From Mycolicibacterium fluoranthenivorans (GTDB lineage Bacteria > Actinomycetota > Actinomycetes > Mycobacteriales > Mycobacteriaceae), in the NCBI RefSeq assembly GCF_011758805.1, contig NZ_JAANOW010000001.1:1-64000 (forward strand): DNA of 64,000 nt. Reading direction: 5' to 3'. Below, piece after piece: positions 58,197-64,000 of this stretch (positions are counted from its first letter, which is position 1; each line of letters starts with the position of its first letter). A model generated the notes under the pieces. The model was not told the origin of the DNA, made no database searches, and was given only the letters and a program-made list of their open reading frames with translations. A program made the position numbers and the translations under genes.

Positions 58197-58664
58197 ATGG
58201 GAACCTCCGCACCGGCCGCTGCGAGCGCCGACGTCACCATCGCCGCCTCACCCGAGGCGGTATACGCGCTGATCACCGACCTGCAGACGATGGCGACGCT
58301 GGCCGAGGAGACGCACGCCATGGAGTGGGTCACCGGTAATGCGGCGGCCCCGGGCGCGGTATTCAAGGGCCACAACCGCAACGGGTCGAAGAAGTGGACC
58401 ACCAAGTGCACCGTGACCGCCGCCGAGCCGGGCCGGACCTTCGCCTTCGACGTGAAGTCCACGGGCCTGCCGATCGCGCACTGGCGATATGACATCACGG
58501 CGACCGACGGCGGGTGCACGGTCACCGAGCAGACGTGGGACCGCAGGCCCGGCTGGTTCAAGCCGCTTGCCGGCCTGGCCACCGGTGTCAGCAACCGCGA
58601 CACGGCGAATGCCGAACACATCAAGGTCACCTTGGCCCGGCTGAAGGCCAAGGCCGAGGGCTGA
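58197..58664 (+). CDS. SRPBCC (START-like) family protein
   Basis: A 155-residue protein with a helix-grip fold: ASPEAVYALITDLQTMATLAEET, VTGNAAAPGAVFKGHNRNGSKKW, TCTVTAAEPGRTFAFDVKSTGLPIAHWRYDI and TVTEQTWDRR. These proteins bind hydrophobic ligands or act as cyclases/dehydratases. The ATG at 58197 has no strong ribosome site. It is divergent from DUF427 and converges on the methyltransferase gene. Confidence 0.82.
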   Translation: MGTSAPAAASADVTIAASPEAVYALITDLQTMATLAEETHAMEWVTGNAAAPGAVFKGHNRNGSKKWTTKCTVTAAEPGRTFAFDVKSTGLPIAHWRYDITATDGGCTVTEQTWDRRPGWFKPLAGLATGVSNRDTANAEHIKVTLARLKAKAEG

Positions 58665-58683
58665 CGCGCCCCGGGAGCGAGGC

Positions 58684-59505
58684 CTAAAACGCGTAGCGGT
58701 GGTACTGCGCCATGTACTTCGTCGCCCGGACCCCCGACATCGCCCGGCCCAGCACCCGGAACGCCCACGACACCTGGCCGAAGCTGTCCGTTTCGAACGG
58801 GGACTGCCACGCCAGCAGTCGCACGCCGGGCACCGCCGCCACGATCTCGTCGGGCCGGTTGATGCCCCAGTACAGCGTCGCACCCGACCTGCGCACCACC
58901 GCGTTGCTCCACTGCGTCCTGATCCCGAACCGGCTGAAGGCGTCGAATTGCAGTTCCCCACTGGGGAAGTGCGCCACGATCCGCCGCAGCAGCGCCACGC
59001 CGTCGGCCTCGGTCAGGTACATGGTGAGACCTTCGCCGAGCATCAGCACCGGGCGGTCGCGTGGGATATCGGCCAGCCAGCCGGGGTCGGTCACCGAGGC
59101 GGAAACCACCCGATACCCGTCGGCGGCAGGGTAGAGCTGCTCCCGCAGCGCAGCCACCTCGGGATAGTCGATGTCGTACCACAGCACGTCAGGTCCGGGC
59201 CCGACCCGGAAGAACCGGCTGTCCAGCCCGCATCCCAGATGCAGCACCACGGCGTGCGGATTCGCGGTGAGGAACTGGCGCGTCCAGCGGTCGAAGTGCG
59301 CCGAACGGGTGGTCACCGCAGGGGAATTCGCTGCAGTGATGGTGGTGCGGGACCAGTCGTAGTCGATGCGGTCGACGATCTGTTTGGCCCACCTGTCGTG
59401 CAAGATCGAATTCGGCAGGTCGGCATCGAGGGCCTTGGCGTAGAACGTCGCGAGCATGGTCTGCGGGGCCCCGCTGAGGTCGACTTCCACGTGGTCGGTC
59501 ACCAC
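58684..59505 (-). CDS. Class I SAM-dependent methyltransferase of the LCM/Omt-like family
   Basis: A 273-residue protein of the leucine-carboxymethyltransferase-like group common in mycobacteria. The SAM motif is VLHLGCGLDSRFFRV, followed by WYDIDYPEVAALREQL, VLMLGEGLTMYL and the N-terminal ARSAHFDRWTRQF-like region. Such enzymes methylate carboxyl or hydroxyl groups of small metabolites; the substrate is unknown. Two GTG codons (59505 and 59502) are possible starts. It lies 60 bases downstream of the SDR gene and may be read from the same KstR-type promoter. Confidence 0.85.
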   Translation of the reverse strand: MVTDHVEVDLSGAPQTMLATFYAKALDADLPNSILHDRWAKQIVDRIDYDWSRTTITAANSPAVTTRSAHFDRWTRQFLTANPHAVVLHLGCGLDSRFFRVGPGPDVLWYDIDYPEVAALREQLYPAADGYRVVSASVTDPGWLADIPRDRPVLMLGEGLTMYLTEADGVALLRRIVAHFPSGELQFDAFSRFGIRTQWSNAVVRRSGATLYWGINRPDEIVAAVPGVRLLAWQSPFETDSFGQVSWAFRVLGRAMSGVRATKYMAQYHRYAF

Positions 59506-59565
59506 CCGAGGCTAACCCGGGCGCGGCGCCGCGGTGGACGCACTGAACGCCGACCGGCGTGGCGT

Positions 59566-60582
59566 TCAGCCGGCCTTACTCTTGCGCCGCGCCTCGCGCA
59601 GCCCCACCCAGAACCGCGCCGCCTCCCGAATGGATTGCTCGACAGGTGTTGGCGCCCAGTCGAGTTCGCGTCTGGCCTTGCTGCAGTCAACCGGCGCCTC
59701 GGCACGCATCAGCCGCAGCGAGGCCAGGGAGAGTTTCTCGTCGGTGCCCTTCAGCCTGCCCTTCACCGTGCCCAGGGTGGCCAGCAGGTAGGTCAGCGGC
59801 AGCGGCAGCGACTTGGCCGGGGCGGGCACTCCGGCGGCTTCCGCGGCGATCCGCGCCACCTCGGCATTGCTGATCATCTTCTCCGAGATCAGGTAGCGCT
59901 CGCCGACCCGGCCCCGGGCGGCGGCCTTGATCAGCGCACGCGCGGCGTCGTTGACCCCGACGGCCTCGAGCTCGATCCCGCTCATCACGAACGGCAGCTT
60001 GCCGAACGCGGCGCCGGCGATGATCTCGCCGTGCGGGGTCCGGCCCCAGTCCCTACCGCCGTAGGTGGTGGACACGCACATGGCCACCGCCGGCAGGCCG
60101 CGCTCACGCGCATACTGCAGCACCAGCCGTTCGGCCTGAACCCGCGACCGTACGTAGGGCGTCAGCCCCTTCTCGGAGATGACGTCGGCTTCGGTGGCCA
60201 CCCGCCCGCGGCGCCGGCCGACCGTGGCATAGCTGCTGGTGAACACGAACTTCTTGAGGCCAGAGGCGATTTCGGGCTCGGTCGCGATATCGAGCACGTG
60301 GCGCGTGCCCTCGACGTTGGTCCGGAACAGCGGCGCCGGGTCACGTAGCCAGCCGCGGGTGTCGACGACGCAGTAGTAGACGACATCGACTCCCGTCATC
60401 GCCGCGCGCAGGGCGGCGTCGTCCCAGATGTCACCGACGAAGCGCGTCACGTCCAGGTCGTCGATCCCGATGGTGTTGGCGCCCTCGCGCACCATCACCC
60501 GGACCTCCTCGCCGTCCTCGACCAGGGCGCGCACCACGTGCGAACCCAGGTAGCCGTTGCCGCCGATCACCAGGGACGTCAT
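59566..60582 (-). CDS. NAD-dependent epimerase/3-beta-HSD-like SDR
   Basis: A 338-residue extended SDR. The NAD motif is VIGGNGYLGSHVV and the Ser part of the active site is TSSYATVG. The usual YxxxK is YVRSR here (Tyr143, Arg147), so the lysine is replaced by Arg; I recall the same in mycobacterial relatives. ASGLKKFVFTSSY, AVAMCVSTTYGGRDWGRTPHG and RYLISEKMIS also fit the 3-beta-hydroxysteroid dehydrogenase-like family. The ATG at 60582 overlaps the SnoaL gene stop (ATGA). A steroid or lipid substrate is suggested by the KstR box upstream. Confidence 0.85.
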   Translation of the reverse strand: MTSLVIGGNGYLGSHVVRALVEDGEEVRVMVREGANTIGIDDLDVTRFVGDIWDDAALRAAMTGVDVVYYCVVDTRGWLRDPAPLFRTNVEGTRHVLDIATEPEIASGLKKFVFTSSYATVGRRRGRVATEADVISEKGLTPYVRSRVQAERLVLQYARERGLPAVAMCVSTTYGGRDWGRTPHGEIIAGAAFGKLPFVMSGIELEAVGVNDAARALIKAAARGRVGERYLISEKMISNAEVARIAAEAAGVPAPAKSLPLPLTYLLATLGTVKGRLKGTDEKLSLASLRLMRAEAPVDCSKARRELDWAPTPVEQSIREAARFWVGLREARRKSKAG

Positions 60583-61085
60583 CTCCCACCCTTCATGTCC
60601 CGCATCCATGCCGCCGCCTCGTCGGGCAGCGTGCCCAGCTCCCCGGCCTTCTTGCACCACTTCATGGCCGCCGACACGAACCGCAGCGGGTTGTAGATGT
60701 CCTCCTGGCGCCGCCACAGCCCGTCGCCGGCGTAGGTGACGATCGAGATGTTCGTGGCGCTGATGATGGTGCCGTCGCCGGGATCGCGCATCGGGTTGTC
60801 CAGCTCGCAGATCACCCGGCCGGTCGGCTCATCGATCACGGTCCACAACGCCGGGAACGCGGTCATATAGCTGCCGGGGAAGGATTCCATGGTCTTCCAG
60901 ATCCACGGCCGCACCTGTTCGCGGCCACGCATGGTGCCCGCCGCGTGTTCGATGTACTCGACGTCCTCGGTGTACTGGTCGACCCACGGATCCCAATTCC
61001 GCGTCTCGGCGGCACCGGCGACGGTCCGCTCGAATTGCGCGAATGCCTCTGCCAGCTCGGCACGGGTGAACAGCCTGCTCGTCAC
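60579..61085 (-). CDS. SnoaL/NTF2-like protein
   Basis: A 168-residue alpha+beta cone protein with LAEAFAQFERTVAGAAETRNWDPWVDQYTEDVEYIEH, GREQVRPWIWKTM and RWEDIYNP-like WRRQEDIYNPLRF. SnoaL-like proteins are small hydratases, isomerases or binding proteins, often in steroid and polyketide pathways. The GTG at 61085 lies ten bases from the KstR-type box, so the message is nearly leaderless. It forms a coupled pair with the SDR gene. Confidence 0.82.
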   Translation of the reverse strand: MTSRLFTRAELAEAFAQFERTVAGAAETRNWDPWVDQYTEDVEYIEHAAGTMRGREQVRPWIWKTMESFPGSYMTAFPALWTVIDEPTGRVICELDNPMRDPGDGTIISATNISIVTYAGDGLWRRQEDIYNPLRFVSAAMKWCKKAGELGTLPDEAAAWMRDMKGGR

Positions 61086-61094
61086 ACCTCAAAC

Positions 61095-61108
61095 TAGAAC
61101 ACGTTCTA
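61095..61108. promoter_or_regulatory. KstR-type operator
   Basis: TAGAACACGTTCTA is a perfect palindrome and matches the KstR motif TNNAACNNGTTNNA at all fixed positions. It lies 10-23 bases before the SnoaL gene start, where a repressor would block transcription of the SnoaL-SDR pair. Confidence 0.75.
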
Positions 61109-61127
61109 ACGACTCTTGTCGAGATTT

Positions 61128-61973
61128 TCACGAACGACGGGCGCGCACCAGCTTCACGATTCCGTATCCGATCGCGCTGAGGACCGCCGCCGCCGCCAGC
61201 CACGGGAGCATCAGTCCGAAGGCCAGCACGACATTCGACACCGCGGCCACCAGCAGGTCCCAGCCGCGTTCCACCTGCCCGAGGAAACCGCGGTACTCCT
61301 GCGGTGCGGGGCCTCCGACACGCTCGGCGCGGATCTCCACGTTCACGGTGCTGTAGTCGATCTGGGCACCGAGTGCGGCACGCTGCGCACGCAGGCTGTC
61401 CAGATCCGCCTGCCGCTGCGACAGCGCGTCCTCGGCCTTGATCAGCGCCTCCGGATCCTTGGCATCGCGCATGATGCCCAGCAGCCGGTCCACCGAGGTC
61501 TGCAGTGCGGTGATGCGCGCATCCAGGTCGACCCGCTGCGCGGTCACGTCGTCGGAGCTGATCTGCATGCTGTCCACCGTGCCGAGCTTCTTGATATCAC
61601 CCAGCGCCGCATCGAGTTTCGCTGCGGGCACCCGCAGCACCAGCGAGATGTGCGCCCGGCCGGTCCCCGAACCGGCGTCCTCGGACCGGTTGTCGACGCG
61701 GCCACCCGCCGCGGTCGCGATGTCGGCGGCCTTGTCGGCCGTGGCCGGCACATCGGCGGCGGTCATCGTCACCGTCGCCGTTTTGATGATGTCGCGTTTC
61801 ACGTCCGGTGCGGGCTCACCGGGCGGCGCCAACGGCGGGCCGCCGCCGGCATCGGAGAGTTTGGACTGCGGGGCTCCGGCCGCATTCGGTGCGGTGTGGT
61901 CACGCACCGGGGACCCGCCGGCACATCCGGTGAGCGCCACCAGGAGGACAACCAGGGCGAGGGCCTTTGCCAT
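61128..61973 (-). CDS. DUF4349 lipoprotein
   Basis: A 281-residue protein with a lipobox (LVALTGCAGG) at the N-terminus, a low-complexity linker, the DUF4349 core (IIKTATVTMTAADVPATADKAADIA, GRVDNRSEDAG, LVLRVPAAKLDAALGDIKKLG), a coiled coil (about 175-215) and a C-terminal helix (VVLAFGLMLPWLAAAAVLSAIGYGIV). The ATG at 61973 is used; upstream extension is an artefact. The function is unknown. It ends 42 bases before the SnoaL start with the KstR box between. Confidence 0.85.
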   Translation of the reverse strand: MAKALALVVLLVALTGCAGGSPVRDHTAPNAAGAPQSKLSDAGGGPPLAPPGEPAPDVKRDIIKTATVTMTAADVPATADKAADIATAAGGRVDNRSEDAGSGTGRAHISLVLRVPAAKLDAALGDIKKLGTVDSMQISSDDVTAQRVDLDARITALQTSVDRLLGIMRDAKDPEALIKAEDALSQRQADLDSLRAQRAALGAQIDYSTVNVEIRAERVGGPAPQEYRGFLGQVERGWDLLVAAVSNVVLAFGLMLPWLAAAAVLSAIGYGIVKLVRARRS

Positions 61974-62108
61974 AGATCGAATGTACCGATTCGCTGTGAG
62001 TGCGCTGTAGGCCGAAGATTGCGAACCCGCACCGCCGATTCCGGCGAGGGCCTGTCGGCAACCGCGGAAAACCACCTGAAGCCGCGCAGGCGGCCCTAGG
62101 GTGACCGC

Positions 62109-63020
62109 ATGTGGATCCGGCCGGTCCTGGCCGCCGCACTGCTCGCCATCGCCGTCGGCGCGGGGCCGCCCGCCGCCGCCGACACCTCGCGCCTGGTGCC
62201 TATCGGCGACGGGCGCTCCCTGTTCCTGGACTGTCAGGGATCCGGGGGGCCAACGGTGTTCGTCATCCCCGGGAAAGGCAGTTACGCGCAGGCCTGGAAC
62301 GCCGCCATCGCGCCCGACGACCCGGTCCGGGCGTCCCCGTACGACCTCATCGAGGAGGCCGAGCCTGGACTCACCCCGGTCTCCACGCAGCCGCTGGTCG
62401 CCAGGACCACCCGGATCTGCACCTACGATCGACCCGGCACCCGCCCGGACGGCAGCGACCGCTCCACGGCGGTACCGCAACCGCACCATGTCCGCGACGA
62501 TGTCGACGACGTCGTGAAACTTATTGCCGCGGCACATCTTCCGACGCCCATGGTGTTCGTCGCGCACTCCTACGGCGCGCTGATCCTGGATCTGCTGGCC
62601 CGCACCCACCCCGAACTGGTCGGCGGGATGGTGTTCTCCGAGCCGACATCGGAGTTCCTGATGGCGCTGGGCCGGCCGGATCAGAACGCCGCCTTCGACC
62701 GGGACGGCAGGGTGATCGACCCGCAGAGCCCCGAAGCGATCCTGGCCGATGACGCCTTCGGGCAGATCGCCGCGGCACCTCCCCTGCCCCGAGTGCCCGC
62801 CATCGTGCTCAGTGCGGACAAGTTCGCGCCCCCGTGGGCGCTCACACCGGACAATTACACGCAGGCGCAGATACACGCCGCCAACGATCTGCTGGCGGCC
62901 GCACTGGGCACCACCAATGTGGTCCTCCCCGGCACCGGCCACAACCAGATGCTGTATCAGCCGCAGGCCGTCGCCGACCAGATCACCGGCGTCGTCGCGC
63001 GGGTCCGCGACGGGAACTAA
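62109..63020 (+). CDS. Exported alpha/beta hydrolase
   Basis: A 303-residue protein with a signal peptide (about 1-24, ending PPAAA). The alpha/beta hydrolase fold is shown by [14 protein letters not shown] (oxyanion region), [16 protein letters not shown], the nucleophile elbow [12 protein letters not shown] (Ser) and the C-terminal His in [13 protein letters not shown]. It is probably an esterase or lipase of the envelope with unknown substrate. The gene is divergent from the lipoprotein gene and is followed by msrB. Confidence 0.85.
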   Translation: MWIRPVLAAALLAIAVGAGPPAAADTSRLVPIGDGRSLFLDCQGSGGPTVFVIPGKGSYAQAWNAAIAPDDPVRASPYDLIEEAEPGLTPVSTQPLVARTTRICTYDRPGTRPDGSDRSTAVPQPHHVRDDVDDVVKLIAAAHLPTPMVFVAHSYGALILDLLARTHPELVGGMVFSEPTSEFLMALGRPDQNAAFDRDGRVIDPQSPEAILADDAFGQIAAAPPLPRVPAIVLSADKFAPPWALTPDNYTQAQIHAANDLLAAALGTTNVVLPGTGHNQMLYQPQAVADQITGVVARVRDGN

Positions 63021-63046
63021 CCGCACGTCACGGTGGTTATCACTAC

Positions 63047-63499
63047 GTGACGTACAACAAGAATCCCGGGGCAGTGGACGCCCTGACCCCGGAGCAGTAC
63101 CGGGTCACCCAGCGCGACGGCACGGAACGGCCCTTCACCGGTGAGTATTGGGACAACCACGAACCGGGTATCTACGTCGATGTGGTGTCGGGCGAGCCAC
63201 TGTTCGCCTCGACCGACAAGTTCGACAGCGGTAGCGGCTGGCCCAGTTTCACGAAACCGATCAACGGCTCGAACGTGGTGGAGAAGCGCGACTTCTCGCA
63301 CCTGATGATCAGAACCGAAGTGCGGTCGGCCACCGCCGACAGCCACCTCGGCCACCTGTTCACCGACGGGCCCCGCGACCGCGGAGGCTTGCGCTACTGC
63401 ATCAACTCGGCTTCGCTGAGATTCATCCACCTCGACGACCTCGAGGCGCAGGGGTACGGCGAGTTCCGGACCCTTTTCCCGACACAGGAGGACAAGTGA
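63047..63499 (+). CDS. msrB: Peptide-methionine (R)-S-oxide reductase MsrB
   Basis: A 150-residue protein that reduces methionine R-sulfoxide. The active-site Cys118 lies in [14 protein letters not shown], and the SGSGWPSF and HLGHLFTDG blocks are conserved. The usual zinc CxxC pairs are missing: the first position reads [11 protein letters not shown] instead of Y.CxxCG..LF. The GTG at 63047 is used. Its stop overlaps the msrA start (GTGA), so both enzymes are made together. Confidence 0.92.
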   Translation: MTYNKNPGAVDALTPEQYRVTQRDGTERPFTGEYWDNHEPGIYVDVVSGEPLFASTDKFDSGSGWPSFTKPINGSNVVEKRDFSHLMIRTEVRSATADSHLGHLFTDGPRDRGGLRYCINSASLRFIHLDDLEAQGYGEFRTLFPTQEDK

Positions 63500-64000
63500 G
63501 CAACAAGAAGGCGATTCTGGCCGGCGGCTGCTTCTGGGGCATGCAGGACCTGATCCGCAAGCAGCCCGGTGTCGTGTCCACCCGGGTCGGCTACACGGGC
63601 GGCCGAAACGACCACCCGACCTACCGCAACCACCCCGGCCACGCCGAGGCGATCGAGATCGTCTACGACCCGGCGCTGACCGACTACCGGGCGCTGCTGG
63701 AGTTCTTCTTCCAGATCCACGACCCGTCCACGAAGGACCGGCAGGGCAATGACATCGGCAGCAGCTACCGGTCGGCGATCTTCTACGTCGACGATGAGCA
63801 GAAGCAGGTGGCGCTGGACACCATCGCCGATGTGGACGCCTCGGGCCTGTGGCCCGGCAAGGTGGTGACCGAAGTGGTGCCCGAGGCCGACTTCTGGCAG
63901 GCCGAACCGGAGCATCAGGACTACCTGGTGCGCTACCCGTCGGGCTACACCTGCCACTTCCCGCGACCGGGCTGGAAGCTGCCCAAGCGGGCCGAGGTCT
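63496..64000 (+). CDS. msrA: Peptide-methionine (S)-S-oxide reductase MsrA, cut by window end
   Basis: 168 codons are visible and the frame is open at 64000. It starts with [20 protein letters not shown], with the catalytic Cys in GGCFWG. Also seen are [54 protein letters not shown] and [24 protein letters not shown] at 63496 follows AGGAGG and overlaps the msrB stop. Few residues should be missing, since the family is about 170 long. Confidence 0.93.
   Translation, partial: MSNKKAILAGGCFWGMQDLIRKQPGVVSTRVGYTGGRNDHPTYRNHPGHAEAIEIVYDPALTDYRALLEFFFQIHDPSTKDRQGNDIGSSYRSAIFYVDDEQKQVALDTIADVDASGLWPGKVVTEVVPEADFWQAEPEHQDYLVRYPSGYTCHFPRPGWKLPKRAEV

Noticed and set aside
61974..63026. Long extension of the DUF4349 frame across the alpha/beta hydrolase gene
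   Set aside because: The lipobox signal peptide begins at 61973, and the extension is the shadow of the hydrolase on the other strand.

Overview
The window is high-GC actinobacterial DNA from a mycobacterium, most likely a rapid-growing Mycolicibacterium-type species. Arabinogalactan and mycolate genes (antigen 85, aftB, ubiA, glfT2, glf), erp, bfrB, glpQ1, sodA, espR, ethA/ethR and gltBD occur in almost the same order as the Rv3804c-Rv3859c segment of M. tuberculosis. Gene-order comparisons and Rv numbers are from memory; no database search was run.

Layout. 1-8.0 kb, minus strand: two tandem antigen 85 mycolyltransferases (the first cut by the window edge) and the arabinogalactan operon aftB-ubiA-PAP2 phosphatase-glfT2-glf, with start/stop overlaps at most junctions. 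8.3-11.0 kb: erp and a peptidoglycan-recognition amidase. 11.0-17.5 kb: HAD phosphatase, two PlsC acyltransferases, a metallo-beta-lactamase/Rieske fusion with a small partner gene, a DUF5718-like gene and serS. 17.6-21.3 kb: a septum-formation-domain protein, small metalloprotease, small Cys-rich protein, histidine phosphatase and pheA. 21.3-27.2 kb: iron-associated DUF2470 gene and bfrB with IdeR-like boxes, CPBP protease, LCP ligase, glpQ1, DUF4328 and rhodanese proteins. 27.2-31.1 kb: a DnaA-box-like cluster, sodA, an Rv3847-like gene, a yybP-ykoY manganese riboswitch ahead of a GDT1-type Mn exporter, and espR.

Accessory parts. 31.1-34.1 kb holds a 7-TM protein, an ImmA/IrrE zinc peptidase and a Pro/Gly-rich secreted protein, inserted between espR and the Rv3850 homologue. 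34.2-38.5 kb holds an Rv3850-like gene, a YcnI-CopC-CopD copper cluster, the lysine-rich Rv3852 (Hns-like) protein and rraA. 38.6-40.8 kb is ethA/ethR. 40.8-43.5 kb has a DinB-family polymerase whose start overlaps a LexA-like box, a small membrane protein and a PHP/HhH protein. 43.6-46.8 kb is a tightly overlapped four-gene operon resembling espE-espF-espH plus a membrane-anchored exported protein, with no ESX machinery in the window: an orphan type VII effector module and the strongest candidate for something undescribed.

46.9-64 kb: F420-type oxidoreductase, gltD-gltB, a thioesterase-like gene, aqpZ, an AlkA-like glycosylase, DUF427, SRPBCC, methyltransferase, an SDR/SnoaL pair behind a perfect KstR-type operator, a DUF4349 lipoprotein, an exported alpha/beta hydrolase, and msrB-msrA (msrA cut by the window end). 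No tRNA, rRNA, insertion sequence, prophage or CRISPR array was seen.
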